Origin: Paraburkholderia panacisoli
GTDB lineage: Bacteria > Pseudomonadota > Gammaproteobacteria > Burkholderiales > Burkholderiaceae
Direction of reading: 5' to 3'
DNA length: 64,000 bases
NCBI RefSeq assembly: GCF_008369935.1
Contig: NZ_VTUZ01000039.1
Location: forward strand, 30,432-94,431
In this document: piece after piece, positions 27,198-36,198 of the stretch
Numbering within the stretch: position 1 is the stretch's first letter
Layout: each line of letters starts with the position of its first letter
The notes under the pieces: generated by a model
Seen by the model: the letters and a program-made list of their open reading frames with translations, nothing else
Told to the model about the DNA's origin: nothing
Databases searched by the model: none
Translations under genes and position numbers: made by a program

Positions 27198-27875
27198 TCA
27201 GGCGTGGCTGTCGACGGCATCGTCCCGCCCCGCGGACACGCGCCCCTGAACGCTCAGCAGATGCTCGCGCATGGCGCGGGCCGCCGCTTCACCGTCACGG
27301 GCCTTCATGGCGCTGACGATGGCTTGATGCTGCTGGGCGAAAAACTGGCGCGTCGTCTGGGCCGCCGTCTTCTCGCGCAGAGCCGGTTTGACCCGCATGC
27401 CGTTGATCACTTCCATCAACGCAATGAGCGCCGGATTGCGCGTGGCCTGGCCGATCAGCAAGTGAAACCGGTGATCCCATTGCTGCCACTCGTCGTCATT
27501 CTTCGCTGCGGCGTTCTTGCGCGCGCATTTTTCGAGCTCCAGCAGATCGTCGCGGCTCGCTTTCGTCGCGGCAAGCTCGGCGAGCGCAGGCTCGAAAAGC
27601 AGACGCATTTCCGCGATGTCCGCCGGACTGGCGCCCGCGCGAAGGCCGCGCAGCGTGGGCGCAAACTTCAGCGGCCGCGCGCCGAGATACGTGCCGCGTC
27701 CGACACCCCGCCACACCTGCCCGGCCGCCTCCAGCGACGCCAGCGCGGCGCGCAGCTCCCGCCGGCTGACGCCCAGCTCGTCGGCGAGCTTTCTTTCCGG
27801 CGGTAGCGCGTCGCCGTCCCGAAGCTGATGATCGGCAATGTATCGCCGCAGGCCGTCCAGCACTGAGTTTTCCAT
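27198..27875 (-). CDS. GntR/FadR-family transcriptional regulator
   Basis: A FadR-type regulator of about 225 residues. The N-terminal winged HTH is seen in LPPERKLADELGVSRRELRAALASLEAAGQVWRGVGRGTYLG (split here only by description). The FCD effector domain follows, with Asp/His metal-site candidates in RLLFEPALAELAA, DHRFHLLIG and QHQAIVSAMKARD. I place the start at 27875 because a perfect inverted repeat lies just upstream; an in-frame ATG at 27911 would put that repeat inside the gene. It is divergent from the Ntn-hydrolase operon and very likely represses it. Confidence 0.88.
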   Translation of the reverse strand: MENSVLDGLRRYIADHQLRDGDALPPERKLADELGVSRRELRAALASLEAAGQVWRGVGRGTYLGARPLKFAPTLRGLRAGASPADIAEMRLLFEPALAELAATKASRDDLLELEKCARKNAAAKNDDEWQQWDHRFHLLIGQATRNPALIALMEVINGMRVKPALREKTAAQTTRQFFAQQHQAIVSAMKARDGEAAARAMREHLLSVQGRVSAGRDDAVDSHA

Positions 27876-27886
27876 GTCTCGCGTGA

Positions 27887-27902
27887 ACCAATGTGAATTG
27901 GT
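27887..27902. promoter_or_regulatory. Candidate GntR operator, site 1
   Basis: A perfect inverted repeat ACCAAT-GTGA-ATTGGT of 16 bases lies just before the GntR start. The core TGGT...ACCA words are those bound by FadR-type regulators. A degenerate copy with the same spacing occurs at 28044-28059. Autoregulation is inferred. Confidence 0.5.
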
Positions 27903-28043
27903 ATCAACCATAGCAGAATCTGGTGGTTTCGCGCGGCATCGTTTGACGACGCTTTTTGATCTTGTAATATCTTGAATAAATCGGGTTAACACCGGGTGAA
28001 GTTCACCGCTGTTAGCCGTACCCTGACACGTTATTTTTTTTGA

Positions 28044-28059
28044 ACCTTTATTAATTGGT
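28044..28059. promoter_or_regulatory. Candidate GntR operator, site 2
   Basis: ACCTTT-ATTA-ATTGGT has the same 16-base geometry and the same right half-site as the perfect repeat at 27887-27902. It lies 40 bases before the Ntn-hydrolase start. It is also embedded in a GAACC...GGTTC inverted repeat (28042-28061). This suggests a site controlling the divergent operon. Confidence 0.42.
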
Positions 28060-28098
28060 TCGACAGATCATCGCAATTCGTCGCACAAGGAGTCGAGC

Positions 28099-29883
28099 AT
28101 GTCGTTTACAACCCGTCCGGAACTGATTGGCACATTCGGCATGGTGGCCTCGACGCATTGGCTGGCCAGCGCGTCGGCCATGGCCGTGCTCGAAAAGGGC
28201 GGCAATGCGTTCGATGCCGCGGCCGCAGCCGGGTTTGTTCTACAGATCGTCGAGCCGCATCTGAACGGTCCGGGCGGCGAGCTGCCGGTCGTGTTCTACA
28301 GTGCGCGCGAGGACCGGGTGCGTGTGCTGTGCGGCCAGGGCGTGACGCCGGCGGCGATGACGATCGAGCGCATGCGCGGGATGGGCCTCGAAGTCGTTCC
28401 CGGGACGGGCTTGCTGCCGGCCGTGGTGCCCGGCGCATTCGGCGCGTGGATGGCGATGCTGCGCGACTACGGCCAACTGCCGCTAGAGGACGTGTTGAGC
28501 TATGCGATCGGCTATGCGGAGAACGGCTATCCGGTGCTGCCGCGCATGACGTCGTCGATCCTCGCAATCAAGGATTTCTTCCAGACTGAATGGCCCACTT
28601 CGGCCGAGCAATGGCTGCGCGACGGCGATGCGCCGATGCCGAACCGGCTGTTTGCGAATCCGGCGATCGCGCAGACGTACCGGCGCATCCTGCAGGAAGC
28701 GAAAATGCGGGCCGACCGAGCCGAGCAGTGCGAACGCGCACGCGAAGTTTTCTATCGCGGCTTCGTGGCCGATGCGATCGACCAGTACTTCCGCTCGACC
28801 CCCGTGCTCGACACGTCCGGCCAGCGCAACCGCGGCCTGCTCGATGCGGACGATCTCGCGCGCTGGCAGCCGACTTACGAAGACCCGGTCTCATATGACT
28901 ACGAAGGCTTCCGCGTTCACAAGACGGGTCCGTGGGGCCAGGGGCCCATGTTCCTGCAGCAGCTCGCGCTGCTGAAGGGTTTCGATCTGGCGGCGATGGA
29001 CCCGCTAGGCCCCGACTTCGTGCATACGGTGATCGAATGCTCGAAGCTCGCGTTCGCCGATCGTGAAGTGTTTTACGGCGACCCCAACTTCGCGCAGGTG
29101 CCGATGGATACGCTGCTGAGCGACGCGTACAACGACGAACGCCGCAAGTTGATCGACCCCGCTCGCGCGTCGTTCGAATTCCGTCCCGGCATGCTCGGCG
29201 ACAGCGAACGGCGCGCGGCGCTGATCCTGGCCAATGCCGGCAAGGAGCAGTCCGGCGGCTGCGGCCAGGGCGAGCCGACCTTCGCTCCGCTGCCTGAACT
29301 GCGCGGCGACACGGTTCATCTCGACATCGTCGATCGCTGGGGCAACATGGTCTCGGCCACGCCGTCGGGTGGCTGGCTGCAGGCGTCGCCCGCCGTGCCC
29401 GGTCTCGGCTTCAACGTGACCACGCGGGCGCAGATGTTCTGGATGGAAGAGGGCTTGCCGTCGTCGCTAGGGCCGGGACGCCGCCCGCGCACCACGCTGT
29501 CGCCGACGCTGGTCACGCGCGCTGGCAAGCCCTACGCGGCTTTTGGCACACCAGGCGGCGACCAGCAGGATCAGTGGTCGCTTCAGCTGTTTCTGCGGCA
29601 CGTGCACGGCGGCATGAACTTCCAGGCGGCCGCGGACGCGCCGTCGTTCCAGACCGCGCACTTTCCCGGCTCGTTTTATCCGCGTTCGATGCAGCTCGGC
29701 AAGATGTCCGCCGAGTCCCGCTTTCCGGAGCACACGCTTGCCGGGTTGCGTGCGCGCGGACATGACCTGAACGTGGCCGAACCCTGGGCGCTGGGCCGGG
29801 TCTGCGCGGTCGGGATCAGAAACGGGCTGATGCGTGGCGCGGCAACGCCGCGTCAGATGCAGGCCTACGCGGTCGGGCGATAA
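28099..29883 (+). CDS. Gamma-glutamyltransferase-family Ntn-hydrolase (cytoplasmic)
   Basis: A 594-residue member of the GGT superfamily without a signal peptide. Family features are the N-terminal ASAMAVLEKGGNAFDAAAAA, LNGPGGELPVVFY, the autoprocessing/nucleophile region GDTVHLDIVDRWGNMVSAT (Thr about 405 aligns with the catalytic Thr of GGT) and the oxyanion GTPGGDQQDQW. It should self-cleave before Thr405. True gamma-glutamyl enzymes are usually exported; cytoplasmic relatives include the oxamate amidohydrolase HpxW, so an amide or N-acyl substrate is more likely than glutathione. AAGGAG precedes the start. It is first in an operon with two MFS carriers and a GAF protein and is divergent from the GntR gene. 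Confidence 0.87.
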   Translation: MSFTTRPELIGTFGMVASTHWLASASAMAVLEKGGNAFDAAAAAGFVLQIVEPHLNGPGGELPVVFYSAREDRVRVLCGQGVTPAAMTIERMRGMGLEVVPGTGLLPAVVPGAFGAWMAMLRDYGQLPLEDVLSYAIGYAENGYPVLPRMTSSILAIKDFFQTEWPTSAEQWLRDGDAPMPNRLFANPAIAQTYRRILQEAKMRADRAEQCERAREVFYRGFVADAIDQYFRSTPVLDTSGQRNRGLLDADDLARWQPTYEDPVSYDYEGFRVHKTGPWGQGPMFLQQLALLKGFDLAAMDPLGPDFVHTVIECSKLAFADREVFYGDPNFAQVPMDTLLSDAYNDERRKLIDPARASFEFRPGMLGDSERRAALILANAGKEQSGGCGQGEPTFAPLPELRGDTVHLDIVDRWGNMVSATPSGGWLQASPAVPGLGFNVTTRAQMFWMEEGLPSSLGPGRRPRTTLSPTLVTRAGKPYAAFGTPGGDQQDQWSLQLFLRHVHGGMNFQAAADAPSFQTAHFPGSFYPRSMQLGKMSAESRFPEHTLAGLRARGHDLNVAEPWALGRVCAVGIRNGLMRGAATPRQMQAYAVGR

Positions 29884-29929
29884 GTTTCGCGGCCCGCCAA
29901 TCGCCTACCTGTCCTTGAGGAGAAACGCC

Positions 29930-31348
29930 GTGTCTGCTGTCGCCGCCCGTCTTGAACGACTGCCGATCTCGGGCTTTCATCGCAAGCTCCTGCTCATCGG
30001 CGGGCTGGGGTATATGTTCGATGGACTCGATTCGTCATCGCTCGCGTTCCTGCTGCCGGTCGTGAGCAAGCTGTGGCACCTGACGAGTGCCGAGAGCGGC
30101 CTCGTCGCGAGCAGCACCTATATCGGCTATTTCTTCGGCGCGTTCCTCTCGGGCGTGCTCGCCGATGTGATCGGCCGCCGCCGCATCATGATGTCGGCGC
30201 TGGCGATTTACTGCGCCGCGTCGCTCGCAAGCGCCGCCGCCAACGACTGGCACACGTTCTTCGCGTTGCGCATCGTCGCGGGTTTTGGCTCCGGCGCGGA
30301 GACGGTGGTGATCGCGCCGTTTCTGGCCGAGTTCGTGCCCCGGCGTTACCGGGGCATCTTTTGCGGCGCGCTGGTCGGGTTCATGTCGTTCGGCTATCTG
30401 GGCTCGTCGATTCTCGGCTTCACCGTGGTGCGCAACTTTGACGATGGCTGGCGATATCTCGCCGTGGCGACTTCATTGCCGGTCGTGATGCTGCTGTGGT
30501 GGCGCAGGACGCTGCCCGAGTCGCCCCGCTGGCTGGAAAGCCGGGGGCGGCGCGGCGAAGCGAATCATATCGTGAGCGATATCGAAGCGTGGTTTGCAAG
30601 CCGCGGAATTGCGCTGACGCCCGTCGCTTCCCTCGTTGCGATTCCCGCGTCCGCACCCGCAACCGTGAACACCGGCGCGTTGCACAACGTGCTGACGCTG
30701 TGGTCGCCACGGCTCGCACGCACGACGGCGGTTAGTTGGCTGATGTGGTTTTCGGTCGCATTCGCGTACTACTCGTTCTTTTCGTGGATCCCGAGCCTGC
30801 TGCTCAAGGAAGGGCTCACGATGACGAAAAGCTTCGGCTATTCGATCGCAATCTACGGTGCGCAGATTCCGGGCTATTTCTCGGCGGCGTGGCTCAATGA
30901 ACGGATCGGCCGCAAGGGAGTCGTGGCGTCGTACATGCTGCTTGGCGGCGTGGCGGCGATCACGCTGGCGTTCTCGCACACGGGCATACAGATCATGGCC
31001 GCCGGCATTGCGTTGTCGTTCTTCATGAACGGCGCGTTCGCCGGGGTCTATGCGTACACGCCGGAAGTCTTTCCGACCACTGTGCGCGCGACCGGTACCG
31101 GTTCGTCGTCCTCGTTTGGCCGGATCGGTTCGGTGAGCGCGCCAATTCTGGTCGGCCTCGTCTATCCGACGTTGGGTTTCCCCGGTGTGTTCGCGATGAC
31201 CACGACGGTCCTGCTGATCGGGGCTTGCGTGGTGTTCTTCCTGGGCATCGAGACGCGCAACCGCTCGCTCGAAGACATCGAAGTGGATAGCGCCGACGCG
31301 GCGCTGGAGGTACGCGGCACGCTCAACTCCACCGAAATGCGCGGCTGA
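29930..31348 (+). CDS. MFS transporter, aromatic-acid/sugar-type
   Basis: A 472-residue, 12-TM carrier. I chose the GTG at 29930, six bases after TTGAGGAGA; a 32-codon upstream extension runs into the previous gene. MFS signatures are GVLADVIGRRRIMM after TM2, ETVVIAPFLAEFVPRRYRG, and PESPRWLESRGR after TM6, the last common in the AAHS and sugar-porter groups. It lies 46 bases after the Ntn-hydrolase and is likely cotranscribed, so it is a candidate importer for that enzyme's substrate. The C-terminus ETRNRSLEDIE is a typical MFS tail. Confidence 0.88.
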   Translation: MSAVAARLERLPISGFHRKLLLIGGLGYMFDGLDSSSLAFLLPVVSKLWHLTSAESGLVASSTYIGYFFGAFLSGVLADVIGRRRIMMSALAIYCAASLASAAANDWHTFFALRIVAGFGSGAETVVIAPFLAEFVPRRYRGIFCGALVGFMSFGYLGSSILGFTVVRNFDDGWRYLAVATSLPVVMLLWWRRTLPESPRWLESRGRRGEANHIVSDIEAWFASRGIALTPVASLVAIPASAPATVNTGALHNVLTLWSPRLARTTAVSWLMWFSVAFAYYSFFSWIPSLLLKEGLTMTKSFGYSIAIYGAQIPGYFSAAWLNERIGRKGVVASYMLLGGVAAITLAFSHTGIQIMAAGIALSFFMNGAFAGVYAYTPEVFPTTVRATGTGSSSSFGRIGSVSAPILVGLVYPTLGFPGVFAMTTTVLLIGACVVFFLGIETRNRSLEDIEVDSADAALEVRGTLNSTEMRG

Positions 31349-31381
31349 GCATCCGTCATTTCTCGAACCGGCACACGGACT

Positions 31382-31921
31382 ATGCAAGACGACCTTATCG
31401 AGCAGCACGCGCTGGCACTCTCAGACCTCGAACGCCTCGCCAAGGCGCTGCGCGTGAAGGATCAACCCGCCGAAATTTTCCGCGCGGTGCACGCGGTGGC
31501 GGCGAGCGCGATCGGGGCGAGGCTGTTCACGATCATGTCCTACGATGCGTGGCAGCACGAAGTCGAGCGCGTCTATACCAACATGCCGGCCGTTTATCCG
31601 CTTGGCGGGCGCAAGCAGAAGCGCGGCACCGCGTGGTCGAAACAGATCTTGCAGGACCTCAGGCCGTTCCGTGCGGAAACCGCGCAAGGCATCCGCGACG
31701 CGTTCGATGATCACGCGGTGATGACCGCCATGGGGCTCGGATCGATCCTGAACATCCCGATCGCGTACGACGGGGTCTGCGTCGGCACGATGAACATGAC
31801 CCACATCGAAAGCTGGTACACGCGCAGGCATGAGGAAATCGGCGTGCTGATCGGCAGCTTCCTCGCCCCCGCTTTGCTCAATCTGCAATCGGCTCGCGCC
31901 GACGGTCCCACGTCTTACTGA
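31382..31921 (+). CDS. Stand-alone GAF-domain protein
   Basis: A 179-residue protein consisting almost entirely of one GAF domain (about residues 25-170). Typical segments are IGARLFTIMSYD, an aromatic/basic RVYTNMPAVYPLGGRKQKRG, and SILNIPIAYDGVCVGTMNMTH. It has no output domain. It sits between two MFS genes, 33 bases after the first and 14 before the second, so it is part of the operon. It may be a small-molecule sensor or a catalytic GAF-like protein such as free-methionine sulfoxide reductase, but it has no cysteine, which excludes that reductase. Confidence 0.8.
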   Translation: MQDDLIEQHALALSDLERLAKALRVKDQPAEIFRAVHAVAASAIGARLFTIMSYDAWQHEVERVYTNMPAVYPLGGRKQKRGTAWSKQILQDLRPFRAETAQGIRDAFDDHAVMTAMGLGSILNIPIAYDGVCVGTMNMTHIESWYTRRHEEIGVLIGSFLAPALLNLQSARADGPTSY

Positions 31922-31935
31922 CATCAACGACAACT

Positions 31936-33180
31936 ATGGCTTCCACCACACCGTCAACTTTGGCCACGACTTCCGAAGCCCAGGGCCGCTGGCTGCTCGT
32001 CTTCATTCTCGGCTACCTCGCGCTGATCGCCGACGGCGCGGATGTGATGATGTACGGCCTGACGCTCACGCGGATCAAGAACGAATTCGGACTGACCAAC
32101 GTCGAATCAGGCGCACTGGGAAGCTTGACGTTGATCGGCATGGCGATCGGTGGAATCGCGGGCGGTTGGGCGAGCGATCGATTGGGGCGGGTGAGGGTCG
32201 TCGCGTGGGCATTGGCGCTTTTTTCGGTGGGCGCCGGCTTGCTGGGGCTCACGCATAACTTCGTGGAATTCGCGGTCGTGCGATTCATCAGTTCGCTCGG
32301 CATCGGCTGCATGGTGCTGGTGACCACGCTCGTCGCCGAATACGTGCCGACGCAGCGGCGCTCGCTGATTCTCGGTGCGTTGCAGACGGGCATTTCGTCG
32401 GGCTATATCGTCGTCATCGCGTTGAGCAACTGGATCTTGCCGCAGTACGGCTGGCGCACGCTGTACTACGTGTCGGCGCTGCCCGTGCTGCTGGCGCTGG
32501 CGATCAAATTCGTGGTGCCCGAACCGGCGAACTGGCGAGCGATCCGTGCGGCCGCCCGCACTAGCGAACGTCGGCTCGTCGACAATCGCTACTATCTGAT
32601 CTTCAGCAACCGGCAGTCGCGAACCATGTTCATTCTGTGGACCCTGGCCTCGGTGTTCGCGCTTTCTGGGTTTTACGGGTTGAACAACTGGTTGCCGACT
32701 TACCTGGAAAAGGAACTGCACGTCAAATTCAACGCGATGGCGGGATACATGATCGGCACGTTCGTGGTGGCATTCGTCGGCAAGATCGTCGCCGGATGGC
32801 TCGGCGACCGCTGGAGCCGGCGCGGTGTGTATGTGCTTGGTTGCGTGGGCGCGGCGCTCTTTCTGCCCGTCATCATCTTCTTGCACACGCGCGAGAACAT
32901 CATTTATCTGATGCTGATGTTCGGCTTTTTGTACGGCGTGCCGCTGGGTACGATCGGCACGTTCATGTCCGAGAGCTTCGCGACTTCCGTCCGCGGCACG
33001 GCGGTGGGCGGCTCCTATAACCTCGGCCGCTTCTGTTCGGGCGCGGCGCCGATCGTCATCGGTTATCTGGCTACCCAGTTTTCGATTGGCGCCGGCTTTC
33101 TCGTGGTGGGCGGGGTGTTCTTTTTGAGCGGTATCACCGCGCTGTTCGTGCCAGACCGGTTGTACGACACACAGCAGTGA
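31936..33180 (+). CDS. MFS transporter, AAHS-type
   Basis: A 414-residue, 12-TM carrier. TM1 contains ALIADGADVMMYGLTLT, resembling the acidic TM1 motif of aromatic acid:H+ symporters, followed by GGWASDRLGRVRV and VAEYVPTQRRSLILG. It is the last gene of the Ntn-hydrolase operon. Having two carriers in one operon suggests import of two related compounds or import plus product export. Start ATG at 31936; spacing to the GAF gene is 14 bases. Confidence 0.88.
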   Translation: MASTTPSTLATTSEAQGRWLLVFILGYLALIADGADVMMYGLTLTRIKNEFGLTNVESGALGSLTLIGMAIGGIAGGWASDRLGRVRVVAWALALFSVGAGLLGLTHNFVEFAVVRFISSLGIGCMVLVTTLVAEYVPTQRRSLILGALQTGISSGYIVVIALSNWILPQYGWRTLYYVSALPVLLALAIKFVVPEPANWRAIRAAARTSERRLVDNRYYLIFSNRQSRTMFILWTLASVFALSGFYGLNNWLPTYLEKELHVKFNAMAGYMIGTFVVAFVGKIVAGWLGDRWSRRGVYVLGCVGAALFLPVIIFLHTRENIIYLMLMFGFLYGVPLGTIGTFMSESFATSVRGTAVGGSYNLGRFCSGAAPIVIGYLATQFSIGAGFLVVGGVFFLSGITALFVPDRLYDTQQ

Positions 33181-33556
33181 AATGCTTTCGCAGCGCCACG
33201 GTTGCATCGACTTGGTGCTTGCGCTTCATTTGGCTCATGCCATTTTCGAGGAAGACGGGCTAGTCAGCAAAGCTCCGCGCAGAAGGACGTTCGCGATGAT
33301 CAGGCTTTTGAATTCTTGCGGCGTGGATATAAATAAGGTTTCCGAATGAAATTGGGCGACGCCCGGATAGCGCTCAAAAAATTTCTCTTATTCGGTTCGA
33401 CGCATTGAAGCGACGGACATGATCGTTCCTATGCACGCCCCACAGCATGGACGAACTGCATTCACGGTCCGTCAAGCGGCCTATCGCAAATCGCGGTTGT
33501 AGAATGGAAATCCGTACGATCTGCACGAAGACCCGCGTCAAATCGGATTTCCACAA
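33181..33556. other. Intergenic stretch, nothing recognised
   Basis: This 376-base gap is AT-richer than its surroundings and contains short T-runs near 33375 but no convincing stem-loop, promoter pair or gene. It separates the GntR-controlled operon from the uracil-DNA-glycosylase-like gene. Confidence 0.6.
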
Positions 33557-34171
33557 GTGAACAAGCCCGCCTATCCCACCCTCGAAGCACTTCTTGCCGA
33601 CGTGCGCAATTGCCGCGTATGTGAACGCGATCTGCCGCTGGGTCCGCGGCCCATCGTGCGTGCTGCGGACGAAGCCCGCATCCTCATCGTGGGTCAAGCG
33701 CCCGGTGCACGGGTGCACGCGTCGGGAATTGCATGGAGCGACGCCAGCGGCGAGCGCCTGCGCTCCTGGCTCGACGTCGACGTCACGTCGTTTTATGACG
33801 AGACGCAGTTCGCCATCATCCCAATGGGGTTCTGCTATCCCGGACGAGGCACTAGCGGCGATAAGCCGCCGCGCCGCGAATGTGCGCAACTGTGGCTGGA
33901 TAGCCTGCTGGAGAAATTGCATAACGTAGAGTTGACGCTATTGATTGGCCAATACGCGCAGCGCCATTTCCTCGGCGCGCGCCGCAAGCCGTCGCTGACG
34001 GAAACAGTGAGGGCATGGGCCGAATACGCGCCAGCCTTCATTCCGTTGCCGCACCCGTCGCCGCGTAATCAGGCATGGTTCAAGCATCACCCATGGTTCG
34101 AGAGCGAAGTACTGCCGATGCTGCGGGCAAGGGTGCAAGCAGCCACCGCCGGGGCAGGCGTGAACAGATAA
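33557..34171 (+). CDS. Uracil-DNA glycosylase superfamily protein
   Basis: A 204-residue UDG-fold protein starting at GTG. Motif A appears as VGQAPGARVHASG (residues about 47-59) and the second motif as PLPHPSPRNQAW near residue 163, matching COG1573-type families. An N-terminal CRVCERDLP and later GFCYPG give cysteines, but I cannot place a complete four-cysteine FeS site. Relatives excise uracil from DNA, although this short group is less well characterised. It lies 35 bases before a DUF488 gene. Confidence 0.85.
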   Translation: MNKPAYPTLEALLADVRNCRVCERDLPLGPRPIVRAADEARILIVGQAPGARVHASGIAWSDASGERLRSWLDVDVTSFYDETQFAIIPMGFCYPGRGTSGDKPPRRECAQLWLDSLLEKLHNVELTLLIGQYAQRHFLGARRKPSLTETVRAWAEYAPAFIPLPHPSPRNQAWFKHHPWFESEVLPMLRARVQAATAGAGVNR

Positions 34172-34206
34172 GCCGGATCGGCACATCCTGTGGAGCGGAG
34201 GAACGC

Positions 34207-34593
34207 ATGCCGCGTGCGAACAGCAAGAGCGTAAAGATCGTGATCCAGCGAGCCTACGAAGAGCCGGGCCCGGACGACGGTTATCGGGTGCTCGTCGATC
34301 GCGTATGGCCGCGCGGTCGCAGTAAGGAGACGCTTAAACTGGACCAGTGGTCGCGTGAGCTTGCGCCGAGCGCGCAACTGCGCGAATGGTTCGGGCACGA
34401 TCCGAAACGATGGACGGAGTTTCAGCAACGCTATCGCGATGAACTGGATAGCGATGAGATGCGAGCGCGCATGCAGCAACTCACGAGCGATGCGGCCGGT
34501 CAGCGGATTACACTCGTCTACGGCGCGAAAGACGAGGAACACAACCAGGCCATCGTGTTGCGGGACGTTCTTTTGCATCTACACAAAGGCTGA
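34207..34593 (+). CDS. DUF488 family protein
   Basis: A 128-residue DUF488 protein. I chose the ATG at 34207 because GGAGCGGAGGA precedes it; longer frames overlap the previous gene. Family marks are RVLVDRVWPRGRSKETL, ELAPSAQLREWFGHDP and ITLVYGAKDEEHNQA. No biochemical activity is assigned. Translation is probably coupled with the upstream glycosylase-like gene by short spacing. Confidence 0.87.
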   Translation: MPRANSKSVKIVIQRAYEEPGPDDGYRVLVDRVWPRGRSKETLKLDQWSRELAPSAQLREWFGHDPKRWTEFQQRYRDELDSDEMRARMQQLTSDAAGQRITLVYGAKDEEHNQAIVLRDVLLHLHKG

Positions 34594-35148
34594 GGCCGCG
34601 TGCGGCTGGCGAGATTGCATGCATGCCGGTTTGACGCGGCGTGTCGCAAGCCGGCCTCTTGCGGGCCATTTGTGTTCCGCAAAGCAAGAAGCGATGTGGG
34701 CTTTTGTCGATGACGCGGCGGCGCTCGTCGTGGGCGTCCGGCGCTTGGCGGAATTCTCAACCTATTGCCGATTGGCATGGGTTCGCGGGGTCGGCGAGGC
34801 ATTCGCCAATGCCTGATGCCTTGGGCATGAGCCCGGCGAGACCAATAGCGTCCTATAGCGAGACGGATTGGTCAATAGAGAGGTGTGCTCTGTTGATCAA
34901 TAGCAGTCGCCGCCCGATACTCCAATTACCGTCGCTTCGCTTACCGGGTGATGGCGACGCCGGCCACCGGAGTGAACCTATGCGCCGCGGCTATTCCCCG
35001 GTGTGAGTTGGATAGTTAACCGGGTGAGCGTCAGCGGGAACGAAGCGTCTTCCGGTTGGAGTGCAGGGGAGTCCGGCTTGTGGCCGGATGGCGGGCGAGA
35101 TCGCGGAACTGACGGTCGAACCATGAGCGACACAGAAGGGGGCCTGAT
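34594..35148. other. Intergenic stretch without a supported gene
   Basis: In these 555 bases short open frames exist on both strands, but none has a ribosome-binding site plus recognisable sequence. The segment 34840-34905 holds several CAATAG words (ACCAATAG, GGTCAATAG, GATCAATAG) in loose repetition. I cannot assign a role. Confidence 0.5.
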
Positions 35149-35736
35149 ATGGCGTATGCTGATCTGGCAGTACTCTGGGGCGTCGGGATTCTTGCGCTGG
35201 CCTGCCTGGTCGTGTGCGGGGTCTATCTGTACTGGAGCAGCGAAAAATACCGCCGCCGGAAAAAGCGGTTCGACAAGCAAATGAGCGGCATTCGGGCGAC
35301 CGGCAAAAACAGGACATCGCTCTCGCTGACCGGGGCAGACATGGGCACACAGCTAAGCCATCGCTGCAAGACCTCGCTCTATCGGGCCGTATTCGACAAC
35401 ACCCACCACGAAAGCATCGTGTTTCTGCTCGCGGCCAGCCGCGACGATGCGCGCGAGCGCGCGGTCGGCGCGCTCGCTGCGATCCACGGCATCGCGGCGC
35501 AAAATGTGCGTCTTAGCAACCTCGCGTCGTTTCAGGAAATGATCGACATCGGCATCAGCGAGGATCGGGATTTGCGCGTATTCGAACTGGCCTGGAAGGG
35601 GCAGAGTGTCAGCGCATGGGTGGGGCATCCGCTGTTCCTGACCGACGACTGCACGTTGCTAGGCAAATGGGCCGAGTTATACGCGGATCTTGCGCGGGAA
35701 CTGGCGCTCAGTATGATCGACCGGGCGCGAGGCTGA
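35149..35736 (+). CDS. Hypothetical single-pass membrane protein
   Basis: A 195-residue protein with one N-terminal membrane helix (about residues 7-28, LAVLWGVGILALACLVVCGVYLY when read in pieces), a basic stop-transfer KYRRRKKRFDKQ, and a cytoplasmic domain of about 140 residues without a recognised family. The start is preceded by a G-rich stretch (AAGGGGGCC). Nothing nearby suggests a function. Confidence 0.65.
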   Translation: MAYADLAVLWGVGILALACLVVCGVYLYWSSEKYRRRKKRFDKQMSGIRATGKNRTSLSLTGADMGTQLSHRCKTSLYRAVFDNTHHESIVFLLAASRDDARERAVGALAAIHGIAAQNVRLSNLASFQEMIDIGISEDRDLRVFELAWKGQSVSAWVGHPLFLTDDCTLLGKWAELYADLARELALSMIDRARG

Positions 35737-36162
35737 CGCCCGGCAGGGTGTAGAAGTCAATCGTCGCAGCCCGGCTGGACTGGCAGCATGACGCGCCCGG
35801 CGACGGGCCGTTGTCGTTTGCTGTACCGACTGTTTGGCAGTAGTCCGCGTAGCCGGCAAGGTCTGCGAGATCGCGGCTGCATCGTGTTGCTGTTCCTGTC
35901 GCTGTCGCCCGACGAGAGCGGTGTGGTGCGGATGCCGGTATCGACGCAAGGCCTTCGCGCTTTCTTTGACGCTGTGCGCACACCCCGTGCTGCATGACAG
36001 CGCCGGTTTCCACGGCATCCTACGGCAAGTTGACCACGGGATTTCCCGAATGCGCGGCGTTGCCGAAACAGGCGATCGCGCGCCTCAGCCTCGGCCTCAG
36101 CGCCAACCAAACCCGCAGACACCCCGAGACACCCACTATCCCAACGACAGCGCACACCCGGC
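35737..36162. other. Intergenic stretch upstream of the ArsR operon
   Basis: I find no gene with convincing sequence in these 426 bases. Short frames on both strands lack ribosome-binding sites or recognisable motifs. The right edge runs into the ArsR promoter. Confidence 0.5.
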
Positions 36163-36192
36163 TTGACACGAATATACTCCACGAAGTATATA
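36163..36192 (+). promoter_or_regulatory. Promoter with embedded perfect inverted repeat (ArsR operator)
   Basis: A consensus -35 TTGACA (36163-36168) and TATATA (36187-36192) are separated by 18 bases. Between and across them lies a perfect repeat ATATACT-N6-AGTATAT (36172-36178 and 36185-36191), the arrangement expected for an autorepressed ArsR/SmtB gene. The predicted transcription start falls about seven bases after the -10, essentially at the ATG at 36199. Confidence 0.7.
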
Positions 36193-36198
36193 AGAGGT

